Shown: positions 1 through 11,295 of the stretch, piece after piece
Position numbering within the stretch: the first letter of the stretch is position 1
How the letters are laid out: each line of letters begins with the position of its first letter
DNA from: Perognathus longimembris pacificus
Lineage: Eukaryota > Chordata > Mammalia > Rodentia > Heteromyidae
NCBI RefSeq assembly: GCF_023159225.1
Contig: NC_063177.1
Coordinates: forward strand, 15,090,673 to 15,154,672
Reading direction: 5' to 3'
DNA length: 64,000 nt
Position numbers and translations under genes: made by a program
Notes under the pieces: generated by a model
Databases searched by the model: none
What the model saw: only the letters and a program-made list of their open reading frames with translations
What the model was told of the DNA's origin: nothing

Positions 1-869
1 TATGTTTTACAAAGATTATTTTCCTGCAGTTGTTTTGAGCATCAAACAAAATTGTTAACACTTGGTGTGTGGTTGCTCTTCTCATGATTACCACTGGCAT
101 TGCATTGCTCCAGTGTGTCATCATGGCTAGGACAGTGCCTCCCAGCCCACAACTGCCAATGCCACCTCCCCCACCCTCACCCCCAGTCCCCATCTTCACC
201 CCCCATCCCCAATCCATTGGCGCAGGTCCCTCCAGCTAGTTCTCTGTGATAGTGACACAGGCTCTTGCAGATACCAGGCCACAGCCTCTGAGTTGTTTGT
301 TGTTTATAATATTCACTTATCTAAACCTGCCAGCTGGCCTCAGCTGCTGGGGGGAGGGAAAGGGAGGTCTGGGAGATTGGCTTTGCCCTCCCTGAGTCCC
401 TCCTAGCCACATGTACAGCACCTATGCTCGTCATTGGAGCCCCACTGGGTGTGGATTTTCTAGGTGCGCCACTGTCAGCAGAGGCCCCAGCTCTGAAAGG
501 GTGGCACTGATTCTGCCACAGGGCCTTTGAACTGATAGTGTCACTGTCCTTTAGCACCTGGGCCATAGAGGTATCACTTCCAAGCTCTGCAGTAATTTTC
601 TCCTGCCAGGGAGGTTCTTCCTATAGTATGATTGTCCTGTTTGACACACATGGGAGACTGAGGCAGGACTAGAACCCTGTGTGCTATCTTCTCAGCCTGG
701 GAGCTTGGCTGCTGGGCCTCTATTCCTTCATGAGACCTGTCTCAATTTGTGTGGCCCATGGTTCTGGGCCTTCACATGTAGTCTGTGTGCATCCTTGCAA
801 ATCATCACAGCACCCCGAGAGTCCTTAAGTAACCCCATCCCCTCTTTCCCTCTTCCGACTCTGTCTCTC

Positions 870-873
<4 letters not shown>
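1..873. other. Intergenic sequence, no gene recognised
   Basis: This is unique-looking intergenic sequence upstream of MAP2K3. Short open frames occur on both strands, but none shows a recognisable domain, codon-use signal or splice pattern. It ends in a CT microsatellite. Confidence 0.5.

Positions 874-902
<29 letters not shown>
874..902. repeat. (CT)n microsatellite
   Basis: An uninterrupted CT dinucleotide run of about 29 bp lies directly before a reverse-oriented SINE. Confidence 0.9.
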
Positions 903-905
<3 letters not shown>

Positions 906-906
<1 letters not shown>

Positions 907-1098
907 AGCTGGTCCTAACACTTGAACTCAGGGCCTGGATTCTGTCCCTGAGCCTCTCTGTGCTCAAGGCTAGCACTCTACCACTTGAGCCACAGTGCCA
1001 CTTCTAGCTTTTTCCGTTTATGTGGTGCTGAGGAATCTAACCCAGGGCTTTGTGCATGCTAGGCAAGCACTCTACCACTAGGCCACATTTCTAGCCCC
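906..1098 (-). mobile_element. IDL-Geo type dimeric SINE
   Basis: In reverse orientation the copy shows the right monomer (ending in the ggcttgaactc block), then the left ID-like monomer with the B-box complement and the terminal ctagcccc. It belongs to the older subfamily with catgctaggcaagc in the left monomer. Confidence 0.8.
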
Positions 1099-1109
1099 TC
1101 TTCCCCACC

Positions 1110-1189
1110 TTTTGTGTGTGCTTGTCCTAGGGCTTGAACTCAGAGCCTGGGTATTAGGATTACAGGCATGAGCCACCAAAGTCAGGGCT
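1110..1189 (-). mobile_element. Partial B1-type composite SINE
   Basis: A right-monomer fragment (gggcttgaactcagagcctgg) is joined to the B1 end (ggattacaggcatgagcc). The middle is deleted. Confidence 0.55.
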
Positions 1190-1419
1190 CACTCTTATTT
1201 TAGCTTTGTGTCTGCTCCCAGCATTCTGAGAAGTGCCACCTGTTGTCTGCACACCCCTCCCCCTGCAGCAAGCCTCATCTCATCTATCCCCCATCTCCTA
1301 ATGGAAACAGGCTGTCCTGCAGACCCGTATATAGAGGGTGCTGTGGGTCCATATTGTCCTTTCCCCCAGGATTATCTTCCTCAGATACACTTACTCAGGA
1401 GGGGAGTTATTTCGCACAA

Positions 1420-1587
1420 GATATTCACTGTCATGGCAACTGGAGTGACCCAAATGCCTGCCTATGGATGCTGGCTAAGTCTACTATGGAAAACCACCTA
1501 ATGGAGTATTACACAGTTGTAAAAAGGAGGAACTTGCTGTCCTTGCTGAAATGCAAGGATTTAAAGGGTATAAAAGATGACATTAGG
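1420..1587 (+). mobile_element. L1 ORF2 C-terminal fragment
   Basis: One frame near 1495-1545 reads MEYYTVVKRRN, which matches the MEYYSAIKKNE-type motif near the C terminus of LINE-1 ORF2. The fragment is short and 5'-truncated, and it continues into 3' sequence before the next SINE. It is a non-functional relic. Confidence 0.6.
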
Positions 1588-1790
1588 GCCAGGGATGTGG
1601 CTTAGTGGTAGAGTGCTTGCCTAGCATGCATGAAGCCCTGGGTTCAATTCCTCAATACCATATAAACAGAAAAAGCTGGAAGTGGCGCTGTGGCTCCAGT
1701 GGCAGAGTGCTTGCCTTGAGCAAAAAGAAGCCAGGGGCAGTGCTCAGGCCCTGAGTCCAAGCCCCACGACTGGCAGAAAAAAAAAAAGAA
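1588..1790 (+). mobile_element. IDL-Geo type dimeric SINE
   Basis: A full-length copy: ID-like left monomer (gatgtggcttagtggtagag, B box ggttcaattcc), Geo-type right monomer (gctgtggctccagtggcag), then an A-rich tail. Confidence 0.85.
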
Positions 1791-2111
1791 AATGCCCACC
1801 CTCCAGAAAACCATCCCTGATATGGTAGCCTGCGGTCCCCTCCCCCTCCCCAGGGACACCAAGTGTTTCAGTAACTTCCAGGTGGTGCCTGTTGCCTGCT
1901 CTTTCTAGATGCCAGTGTTCCACAGGTGCTCGGCAGGGATGTCCCTCCTCGGGTCAGACTGGATGCCCAAGAGAAGGGCCTGAATGTGGAGGCTGCTAAG
2001 TCCCTCACAGCTGTGAGCCTTCCTCACCCTTGAGGAGCAGTGCCAATCCTGTGCCAGCCTGGTTCTAATCCTCACCTTGACTTTAAAACACACGATGAAA
2101 ACTCCATAGAA

Positions 2112-2330
2112 TGCCAGTCCTGGGGCTTGAACTCAGGGCCAGGGTATTGTCCCTGAGCTTTTTCACTCTCTACCCCTTGAGCCATGGCTCCACTTCTGGC
2201 TTTTTGGGTGATTACTTGGTGCTAAAAATCTTCTGAACTTTCCTGCCTAGACTGGTTTTGAACCTTGATCCTCAGATCTCAGCCTCCTCAGTAGCTAGCA
2301 TTAGAGGCGTGAGCCACCCACGCCTGACTG
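2112..2330 (-). mobile_element. B1-Geo composite SINE
   Basis: A reverse-oriented composite with the Geo-type right half at 2112-2200 and a B1-like left half ending in gtgagccaccca. Possible imperfect target duplications (gaaaactcca and gaaaacttca) flank it. Confidence 0.75.
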
Positions 2331-2837
2331 AAAACTTCAATTTATAGAGGGGAAATAGATCCTCATCCTGGAGCATGCTAGCAGACAGAGGACCTAGACC
2401 TCTTTCCCAGAAGCCTTGGTGCGCCCTGGGGGAGACTGCCGTGAGAAGACCCCATCTTTGTCCTCACTGAGAGGCCTCACCTGGAGGTGCCTTTCTCTTG
2501 TATACCTCTGTGTGATAGGAGGACTCCAACCTGGAGCAGCCCAGAAGACTTCGTGGAGGAAGTAGTACCTGCTCCCCACCACCCCCAGACCAGCTAGCCA
2601 CCAAGCCCTAGCTCTATACCACTTTGCTATCTTCTCTTCACACTCCCGCTGCACTGCTTGCTTGTTTTCATCTTTTGATCAGCAGGCTGCTCACCCCCAA
2701 TCCCAACAGAGGAGGCCCCAAGCCTCCTTATTGCCTGGCCTCCTCCCTCAGCCTCCATCCACTTCCTGCCAACCACTGTGGCCTCGTGGCCTCTTCCTCA
2801 GGTCCTTCCACATGCTCCATTCCCATCCATGTCCTTG

Positions 2838-2916
2838 TGTGGTTCAAGTGGTAGAGCGCTAGCGACAGTGCCCAGGACCTGGGTTCCAACCCCAGGATTT
2901 GCACAAAAAAAGAGAG
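2838..2916 (+). mobile_element. Geo-type right-monomer SINE fragment
   Basis: An isolated right-monomer fragment (gtggttcaagtggtagagcg) with an A-rich tail. Confidence 0.6.
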
Positions 2917-4620
2917 GACCAGCTTCCTTGTGATTTCAACTTCTATAAGTCTCCTTGGTGACTCTTGCCTTGGTGCAGTGGTTATAAACATCCTCTGAGC
3001 ATGGAGTGAGGCCCCATGCCCAGCAGGAGGAGGACTGTGGGGCTGCGTGCGGCTCAGTGCCCTCCCTGCCCTGCCCACTAAGCTGCTCCTTCCTTGCCTC
3101 TGCAGGTTGGTTCCACTGGCAGGGGTATCACAGCAGATCCTCCAATGTGCCAGCCCCCCCGGGCCCCACATCCACCTAGGCAGCATGGGTTCTGCCCTGT
3201 TGGCCGAAGGCTGGCCCGGGAGATCATGCATCTTTCATACCTATGTGTTCTTGCCTCCAAATGTTTAACCTGCAGCCTCAGGACAGTGTAAACGATCCTC
3301 AGCAGAGCAAGGGAGCAGCCACTGCTGTCAGTGTGCCCGCTTGGCCAACACACGTCCAAATCCATCTGAGGCCTGGGTCCCCCCTCCTTCTCCCCCCAGA
3401 AGAAACACAACACGGGTTCTCAGCAGTCCTCCTGGGCTACCTCCACCCAAGGCTATTTGCAACCCTCTATACAACAGCTTCCCAAGGCCAACCACTTGAA
3501 TGGCCTTTGGCCAGGAAGCTCAGCCTGTGCTGTGGAGCCAAAGGGCTGGGTTTGGAGTTGTGCTCACCAGGGGCCAAGCAGAAGGAGGCCTCTCAGACTT
3601 TGAGGACAGGGCCTCTGTCTCTGCATGGGGAAGTGGGATGAAACTCAGGGAAAACCCCAGGATTTGATAGTGTTTCTCCTTCTGACAACACTGGAGTTTG
3701 AATGGAGGGCCTCGTGCTTGCAATGCAGGAGTCTCTGCCACTTAAGCCATATCACCAGCCCCTTGTGCTTGAGTTCCTTTTCACATAGGTTCTCACATAT
3801 TTTACCAGGGCTGGCCTTGGACCAGATTTTCCTATCTCTGCCTCCTGTGGAGCTTGGATCTCAGGAGACTTGAATCACCTGGCTGGGTTTAACGATTGAG
3901 ATGGGAGATCTTACTCACTGTCCGGATTGGTCTCAAACTGTAATACTCCTGGAGCCATTGGGGTGGTGGGTGTGGGAGACTGGTGCACTTATTTAGCATT
4001 TGACTGAGCCATACCACATATCCAGAACAGACCTGCAACTTCCAGTCTGCCTGGCCACTGGACTTGATATTCCCACAGAACTCCCACAGGCCAGGGAGGA
4101 GGCATCTTGAGACCTTGAACCCAAGACCATGCTCCTGAGGTCAAAGGACAGATTGAGCACCCTCAAGGGCACCAGTGACCCCCTCCTGCCTGCCCCATAT
4201 AGACTCTGGACTGCTCTTCCTCTCAGACAGAATGTTGAGCATTCTCCCAGCCTACCTGTGGCCCAGTGGTCACATGATTAGGCACAGCCAATCAGATGTC
4301 TGGGACAGCCACCTGACTGGGGACAGTCCAGTTGGGGCCTCAGCTCCTCCCCACCATGGGGTGTTCCCTGCAGCTCTGAGAGTGACCTGTGCTTGCCCAC
4401 ATGGTGCTGTCTAGAGGCTGTGGCTTTTCCTCTAAGTGTGTAGTTGGCAGATGGAAGAGTCCTGGAATGACCTTAGATTCTCTAAAAATCCTTCATTTTT
4501 GGCCATCCACCACCTGAGCCATTAACCTTCTAACCTCACCTCCTTCCACTGTTCTCCTTCCTTTGTGCTTTTCCTGTACCTTGGACACATTGGTCCTTTC
4601 ACTTTTCCCTTAAACTTTCC
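2917..4620. other. Intergenic sequence, mostly unrecognised
   Basis: No exon is recognised. About 3690-3890 holds a very degraded reverse SINE (a caccagcccc end and a gcctcctg-type B1 remnant). The rest looks unique. Confidence 0.45.
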
Positions 4621-4659
4621 TCTTTTTTTTTGTTGGTCATGGGGCTTGAACACACTTTT

Positions 4660-5127
4660 TTTTTTTTTTTTTTTTTGGCCAGTTGTGGGGCTTGAACTCA
4701 GGGCCTGAGCACTGTCCCTGAGCTCTTCAGCTCAAGACTAGAGCTCTACCACTTTGAGCCACAGTGCCACTTCTGGTTTTCTGGTGGTTAGTTGGAGATA
4801 AGAGTCTCATGGAGGGGCTGGGAGTATGGCCTAGTGGCAAGAGTGCTTGCCTCCTACACATGAAGCTCTCAGTTCCATTCCCCAGCACCACATATATGGA
4901 AAATGGCCAGAGGGGGCGCTGTGGCTCAAGTGGCAGAGTGCTAGCCTTGAGCAAAAAGAAGCCAGGGACAGTGCTCAGGCCCTGAGTCCAAGGCCCAGGA
5001 CTGGCCAAAAAAAAAAAAAAAAAAAGAGTCTCATGGACTTTCCTGCCCCAGCTGGCTTTGAACTGCGGTCCTCAGATCTCAACCTTTAAGTATCTAGAAT
5101 TATAGGTGTGAGCCACCAATGCCTGGC
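4660..5127 (-). mobile_element. B1-Geo composite SINE interrupted by a younger SINE
   Basis: The reverse host element begins in the T-rich tract near 4660, is broken at 4813 by an IDL-Geo copy and resumes at 5024 up to gtgagccaccaatgcctggct. The 14-bp duplication aagagtctcatgga flanks the insertion. Confidence 0.85.
4814..5023 (+). mobile_element. IDL-Geo SINE nested in a B1-Geo SINE
   Basis: A young subfamily copy (ggggctgggagtatggcc start, tatatgg linker) with a pure A tail. Perfect 14-bp target duplications lie at 4800-4813 and 5024-5037, showing L1-type target-primed insertion into an older SINE. Confidence 0.92.
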
Positions 5128-5397
5128 TTAAAGTTTCCTTGTTTATTTTTATTAAAGCATGACATGTACATGGTGTTAAAAGTCAACCAGCACAGCAAGA
5201 CCTATGATAAACAAGCCAGTAGCTACCTGCTCCACTGGATGAACAGAGTCCAGCACCTATGAGGCCCTAGGCTTCCAGCCCCAGTAATAAAAAGAGTGAC
5301 CCAAACAGACCAAGCTCCTGCCCTCCATGGCTGGCCTCCAGCCCTTTCAACCTTTTCTTATCACATGATCATACTGTTTGTTATTATTTTTTATTTT

Positions 5398-5597
5398 TGG
5401 CCAGTCCTGGGGCTTGGACTCAGGGCCTAAGCACTGTCCCTGGCTTTTTTTTTTTTTTCCTCAAGGCCAGTACTCTACCACCTGAGCCACAGCGCCACTT
5501 CTGGCCATTTTCTGTATATGTGGTGCTGGGGAATTGAACCCAGGGCTTCATGTATATGAGGCAAGCACTCTTGCCACTAGGCCATATTACCAGCCCC
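5398..5597 (-). mobile_element. IDL-Geo type dimeric SINE
   Basis: A full-length reverse copy of the younger subfamily, from gccagtcctgg to ccatattaccagcccc. Confidence 0.88.
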
Positions 5598-5876
5598 CTG
5601 TTTTTTATTTTTAATTTTCATTTCTTTTCAATTTTAAGCAATATCTGATAGCCACTGGATATTGAGCCAATATCTATTCCTATCATGGGAGATAAGGATT
5701 TCACTCTCTTACAAATAGATCCCTATATTTTGCCTGCAAATCCAATTTCAAATTTGAGCTACATCGTATTTATGTTTACAATGTGATGGTTATTTAAATT
5801 TTATTCCCAACAGAGCTATGTAGTACATCATGACTACATTTTCTATTTTGTGTTGCTTGTTTATCCAGGAGTTCTT

Positions 5877-6097
5877 TTTTTTTTTTTTTTTTTTGCCAGT
5901 CCTGGGGCTTGGGCTCAGGGCCTGAGCACTGTCCCTGGCTTTTTTTTTTTTTTTTTTCCCTCAAGGCCAGTACTCTGCCACCTGAGCCACAGCGCCACTT
6001 CTGGCCTTTTTCTGTATATGTGGTGCTGGGGAATTGAACCCAGGGCTTCATGTATAGGAGGCAAGCACTCTTTGCCACTAGGCCATATCCCCAGCCC
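5877..6097 (-). mobile_element. IDL-Geo type dimeric SINE with target duplication
   Basis: A full-length reverse copy with a long T tract. The perfect 15-bp duplication tatccaggagttctt occurs at 5862-5876 and 6098-6112. Confidence 0.92.
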
Positions 6098-6112
6098 TAT
6101 CCAGGAGTTCTT

Positions 6113-7192
6113 AATTGCCTTGTTTTCTTCTTGCATCAAACTGGGCACTTGGTGGATCTCTTTAGAGATTTGTGACTCTAGGAAGCTGAAAGGCTTAATT
6201 TCTCTTAAAAAATTCATACTCATTTGATTTCCAAACTCACCTGTGTCTCTCTCCCTCCTCCCTGGTGTCTCCCCCTTCCAGGATGTGCTAGGGGAGAGGA
6301 GGGTGTCATGGTGGTGGGTTGACCTTGGCCTGGCTCTTTCTACTGCAGTATTTGGTTTCACCTTCTTCTATTCTGGTGAGCTGGTTACCATTTGCCTACT
6401 CATTTTCCAACTTTGACAGTCTTATAGATGCCTCTTGTCGCTGTCACTGATCTTCTCTCTGAGTGCCATGTCCCACAGCCTATTTTAAGTTTGTTCCCTA
6501 TCCTTAGGGTCCCAGAACTCTTGTCTCCCAGGCCTGTACTCAGACGACACTTCTGAGAAGGCCTCCTGGACCACCCAGGGCTTTCCTTCCATGTTAGCTT
6601 GCTTTTGCTTTTGTTCGTAGCCCTTAGCCCTCTTTGGAAAGTATTTCCTCTGTGTTTACTGGTGGCTTTCCTTCCATCTCCATCTCCAGCTCTGCAGAGG
6701 GCTTCCTTCACACAGGCAGGGGCCTTGTCTGTCCACTGGATCTCACTCCACACAGGGATGGGCAAAGAAGGATGCTGAGGAAGTACCTGCAGAATGAACA
6801 TGCGCATCTGAGCACAGGGTCTCCAGGAGGCAAACTTCAGCAGGAAGATGCTAGTTATAGTCATGGCTTCTTGGGGTGAGAGGATCCCAGTGAGAGAGAG
6901 AGAGACCTCTGTCACAGGAGAGCGACCAGCACAGCTTGGGCATGGCTGAAAGGAACTGAGTGATAAGAATAGACAGGAAAGTCTCTGGCCCAGACAAGTG
7001 ATGGTCACTCAGCTGCTTCCTAGCTCAGATCCAAAGGGAGCCCTTTGTGGACAGGCCCTGGGGTATGCCCTGCTATGACATCAGCTCTTTGTAAATGTGC
7101 TCCTACCTCTCTTCTCCCAGTTGTGCTGGTCAGCAAAGTGCTTGTTACTGTTTGCAGTCCTTCCAACTCATTGTGGTTAAAAGAACACCCTC
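6113..7192. other. Intergenic sequence, no gene recognised
   Basis: No SINE and no recognisable exon. A 202-codon open frame on the minus strand (6400-7008) has no family resemblance I can identify and no supporting splice structure. Confidence 0.4.
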
Positions 7193-7407
7193 TGGCCAGG
7201 CACTGCAGGCTCACCCTTGTAATCCTAGCTACCCAGGAGGCTGTGATCTGAGGTTCAAAGACAGTCTGGACAGAAACATAGACTCTTGTCTCAGTTAACC
7301 AGCAAAAAACCAGCAGTGGAGGTATGGCTCAAGTGGAAGAGTGTCATCCTTGAGTGACAGAGCCAAGCTAAAGCTCATAGTCCTGAGTTCAACCCTAGGA
7401 CTAGCAC
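7193..7407 (+). mobile_element. B1-Geo composite SINE
   Basis: A B1-like left half (gcactgcaggctcacccttg, cctagctacccaggaggctg) is followed by a Geo-type right half and runs into a CA microsatellite. Confidence 0.75.

Positions 7408-7441
<34 letters not shown>
7408..7441. repeat. (CA)n microsatellite
   Basis: A CA run of about 34 bp at the 3' end of a B1-Geo SINE, probably grown from the SINE tail. Confidence 0.9.
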
Positions 7442-7443
<2 letters not shown>

Positions 7444-7503
7444 TACACTTGTGTGATTTTGGATTCCAGATAAACCAAGCCTTTCACTTAAAAGCCCAGG
7501 ACA

Positions 7504-7730
7504 TGCCAGGTGCTGGTGGCTCATGCCTGTAATCCTAGCTACTTGGGAGGCTGAAATGTGAGGGTTGAGGTTTAAAGCCAGCCTGGCCAGAAAAGTCTCC
7601 TTGAGACTCTTATTTCCCAATCACTAGGACACAGGAAGTAGCGCTGTGGCTCAAGAGGTAGAGCACTAGCCTTGAGCAAAAAGAGCTCAAGGATAGCACC
7701 CAGGCCTTGAATTCAAGGCCCATGACCCAC
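7504..7730 (+). mobile_element. B1-Geo composite SINE
   Basis: A full composite: ggtgctggtggctcatgcct and cctagctacttgggaggctg in the left half, gcgctgtggctcaagaggta in the right. Confidence 0.85.
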
Positions 7731-8610
7731 ACTGTGCATTCACTGTTTTGTCAGCTGTCATTAGGGTGATCTTGGTGAAAAGTCTGTTTGCTTCCTTCCT
7801 AGCTGGGAGATGCTTGAGCTTTAGGTCTCAGTTTCCTCTTCTTTGCCAAGAAAGTCTAACCTTGCCAGCTTTACCAGGGTGCCAATTCACGAGGCTGGGC
7901 ATATAGCAGGTGCCAACATATGCATGTTCTTTATCTCCTACCCAGGATGGGCTATGTCCGAGGACTCTGGGGGCACAGAAGCACCACACTGAGGCTCCTT
8001 GGGTCCCTGGATAGGTGTCTGCATGGCCACAAGGTCCCATACCCCCTGCAGGGAATCCGGTAGGCCAGATAGGAGGCTCTTTTGGAGCAAAGAGCTTCTG
8101 TATTTCCAGAAAGGGGCAGAAGAAACTCAAGGGTGGCTAGATTGCTCAAAAGCAGAGTGTTACAATCCATTGTAATGGACACATGGACAGGAGAAGGTAG
8201 GATAAACGGCCACCATCTGATAGACTGGAGTTCCAGCAATAGCTATGCCATCACTAGTGGCAGTTCAGCCACTGGGGCCCTCTGCTTTCTCTTTTGATAA
8301 ATGGACACGATGATGTTAATGTCCATCTTTCTGGGGGACCATGAGCTTTCCTCTGCCCCTCAGACATTTCCTACTGTGTGCTGGGTATATTACAGCTACC
8401 AAAGCAGAGCACTGCTGGCCTGAGGCTTGCATCATCATGTGTCCATATGAGGACACGCTTCGAAGGGCCAGCACAGAGTAGGTGCTGTAGAAAAGGCACT
8501 TGCTGTGTGGCAGGCAGAATGGTGTCACCAGTGTGAATTCCTCCTCTGGTATTGGAGAGCAGTGGCCAATTTAATGCCTAACAGTAGATAAAGACAATAA
8601 AAAATAACAC
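7731..8610. other. Intergenic sequence with a possible MIR relic
   Basis: No exon recognised. About 8215-8345 (ggagttccagcaatagc, then cctctgctttctcttttgat) resembles a decayed MIR. Confidence 0.4.
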
Positions 8611-8888
8611 ATAGCCAGGCACTAGTGGCTCACACCTGTCATCCTAGCTACTCAAGAGGCTAAGAGCCAAGGATCATGGTTTGAGGCCAGCCTGAGTATG
8701 GAAGACCGTGAGACTCTTACCTGCAATTAATCACCAAAAAAGCCGGAGGTAGCACTGTGGCTCAGGTGGTAGAGCGCTAGCCTTGAGCAAAAAGGCTCAG
8801 GGATAACATTTGGCTCTGAGTTTAGGCCCTAGGACTGGTACACACAGACACACAAACAGACACACACACACACACACACACACACACA
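8611..8888 (+). mobile_element. B1-Geo composite SINE with (CA)n tail
   Basis: A complete composite copy whose 3' end passes into a CA run at about 8862-8888. Two further decayed B1-like fragments follow at about 8889-9085. Confidence 0.82.
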
Positions 8889-9099
8889 GCCAGGCACTGG
8901 TCAATCATGCTTCTGATTGTATTTACTTGGGAGGTTGAGGCTGGGGACTGGAGGCAAACCTGGACAAAAAAGTTCAAGAGATCCCTTTTGAACTGATACC
9001 TGGGCACAGTGGTACATGCCTACCAAACCAGCTATGACAGAAATCCTAAATTAGGTGAATCTTGGATCAGGAATATTGTCTATCTCAAAAGTAACTGGG

Positions 9100-9301
9100 G
9101 GGGCTGGGAATATGGCCTAGTGGCAAGAGTGCTTGCCTCCTGCACATGAAGCTCTCGGTTCAATTCCCCAGCACCACATATATGGAAAACGGCCAGAAGG
9201 GGCGCTGTGGCTCAGGTGGCAGAGTGCTAGCCTTGAGCGGGAAGAAGCCAGGGACAGTGCTCAGGCCCTGAGTCCAAGGCCCAGGACTGGCCAAAAAAAA
9301 A
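9100..9301 (+). mobile_element. IDL-Geo SINE with target duplication
   Basis: A full-length young-subfamily copy. The 13-bp duplication aaaagtaactggg lies at 9087-9099 and 9302-9314. Confidence 0.92.
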
Positions 9302-9316
9302 AAAAGTAACTGGGAC

Positions 9317-9429
9317 AGCTGGGCGCCAGTTACACCTGTAATCCTACCTACTCAGGAGGCTGAGATCTGAGGACCATGGTTTGAAGCCAGCCCACACAGG
9401 AAAGTCTGTGAGACTCTTATCTTCAATAA

Positions 9430-9472
<43 letters not shown>

Positions 9473-9600
9473 AGAGAGAAAGACAGAGAGAGTCAGAAGT
9501 GACACTGTGGCTCTAATGGCAGAGTTCTAGCCTTGAGCAAAAAGAAGGTCATGGACAGTGCCCAGGTCCCAAGTTCAAGCCCTAGGACTGGTAAAAAACA
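9317..9600 (+). mobile_element. B1-Geo composite SINE with internal (CA)n
   Basis: The B1-like left half runs to about 9431, where the linker has expanded into a CA microsatellite (9432-9468). The Geo-type right half follows to about 9600. Confidence 0.78.
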
Positions 9601-9604
9601 AACA

Positions 9605-9720
9605 AACAGAACTAAACCTGGTGCAAAATGGGCTCAAACTGTGGCTCAGTGGTACAGTCCTGCCTACCAAGTACAATGCTGAGTTCAAGCCATAGTACTA
9701 CAAAAAAGAAGAGAGAAAAG
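9605..9720 (+). mobile_element. ID-like monomer, decayed
   Basis: A short tRNA-like unit (ctgtggctcagtggtacagt, then gagttcaagcc) ends in an A/G-rich tail. It looks old. Confidence 0.5.
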
Positions 9721-10049
9721 AGAAAAAAAATGAAAGAAAACAGTTTTTTTTTTCAGTTTTCCCTTGCAGTTTCTCTGTCCTATGGTGGCTTTACAACCTG
9801 ATGCAGAGCAAGGGGCTCCCTCGAGAAGGGCAGAAAGGCTAGCCCCTGCCTTGGAGCAGTGCAAGGCTGATGGGAGAAGTGGATGGGCTTCTGGCCACGG
9901 ACAGAACAGAGAGATGAGTAGTGGTCAGAGGGGTCTGGGCTGGGGTGCAGGGCAGGGTGGAGAAGAGGGTGGGAATGTGTCTGTTGGAGAGGCAGGGAAG
10001 GGCATACCTGGCTGAGGGAACAGTCTCTGCAATGGAAGGTCCAAGGAGA

Positions 10050-10245
10050 GGCCTGGTGTGGTGGTTCATGCCAGGATCAAAGTTCAAGGCCAGCCTAGGC
10101 AGGAGGTCAGTGAGGTCCACAACTCTTACCAATGAGCTGGGCATAGTGGTGTGTGCCTATAGTCCCAGCTGTGTGGGAGGTCAGAGCTAGGACTATCTCA
10201 GTCTGAAGCTAAAATTTGAAACCCTATCTGATAAATAACCAAAAA
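10050..10245 (+). mobile_element. B1/7SL-like SINE fragments
   Basis: Two partial B1-like units: ctggtgtggtggttcatgcc, then gctgggcatagtggtgtgtg with an A-rich end. Confidence 0.6.
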
Positions 10246-10251
10246 AAATGA

Positions 10252-10446
10252 GGCTGGGAATGTAGCTTAGCGGTAGAGCGCTTGCCTAGCATGCACGAAG
10301 CCCTGGGTTTGATTCCTCAGCACCACATAAACAGAAAAAGCCGCAAGTGGTACTGTGGCTCAAGTTGTAGAGTGCCAGTCTTGAGCAAAAGGAAGCCAGG
10401 GACAGTACTCAGGCCCTGAGTTCAAGCCCCAGGACTGGCAAAAAAT
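10252..10446 (+). mobile_element. IDL-Geo type dimeric SINE, old subfamily
   Basis: The left monomer has tagcttagcggtagagcgct and a B box ggtttgattcc. The right monomer ends in aggactggca and a short A tail. A further short ID-like fragment lies at about 10447-10510. Confidence 0.85.
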
Positions 10447-10752
10447 GACTGGTGGTGTGGCTCACGTGGTAGAGCACCTGTCTGAAAGCATGAAGTCCGG
10501 AATTAAAAGGCCAATGTTAGAACAACAGCAACAAAAGCTCAAGGAGAAAAGCTTAAGTTGGTTGCGGCTGGACTGGGGGATGTCTGAAGACATTGGCAGA
10601 GGCACCTCAGAAGCCAGGGCAGAATTTGGGGTGTGGCTATCTCTGTGGTGGAAGGCCTGGGGCAGGACACAAAGCAGCAGTGCCTAGATGGCATTCACAG
10701 CAGAGTCACAGGTCCTGCACAGGGAACCCCAGAGAACCGCCATACTGACTGT

Positions 10753-10771
10753 GGTCACCAGAGGGCGCTGT
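10753..10771 (+). promoter_or_regulatory. CTCF-like motif
   Basis: The sequence ggtcaccagagggcgctgt fits the CTCF core (CCRSYAGRKGGCRS) at all but one position. It lies in non-SINE sequence about 3.8 kb upstream of the MAP2K3 start codon, in forward orientation. Occupancy is not shown. Confidence 0.55.
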
Positions 10772-10989
10772 GGGCTAGCAAGCTGTGGAGGTTTCTACAG
10801 GATGGCAGGGAGCTGCACAGATGTGTACAGCAGTGTGTGTAGGTTGTCTGTGAATGTGCCCCAATGACATTCCTATGCACAAGTGTACTTGGGATGTGTA
10901 ACCCATACTGGGTTATGAATACACGTCAGGGCATATTTAAGGTGAAAATGGGTCTTTATCTCCCATTTTCCACAGTCACATGGGCACCT

Positions 10990-11295
10990 TATTTTTCTCC
11001 TACAAACCATGGGCCTCAGGGCTTTTGCATGTGCTGTTCCCACCACTGGGAATGCTCTTTCCTCCCCTCCCCTGACCTTTTCCTGACCTCCATCTTTAAA
11101 ATGACAGCCCCACCTGCACACACATTCCTTGCCTCTCCCTTACTTTCCCCTCACAGCTAGCATCACCCTCAGACATCCTATCATCTATTTTAGGCCTTTT
11201 ACTGGTCTGTTTTGTCCTCCTCTTCTTTGAGAGCAGGGAGTGGCTTCTGTCTTGCTCAAGACTGAGCCCTCAATAAATATTTGTTTAATGAATAG
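10990..11295 (+). mobile_element. LINE-2 fragments (3' part)
   Basis: Phrases typical of L2 occur in order: gggcttttgcatgtgctgtt, ctgggaatgctctttcct, then gagagcaggg and the L2 terminus ctcaataaatatttgtttaa. It is an ancient relic. Confidence 0.7.

Noticed and set aside
6400..7008. 202-codon minus-strand open frame
   Set aside because: No recognisable family, no splice structure and no codon-use signal.
9100..9180. tRNA-like A and B boxes
   Set aside because: They belong to the ID-derived SINE monomer. No acceptor stem or intact tRNA cloverleaf is evident, so no tRNA gene is called here or at the other SINE copies.
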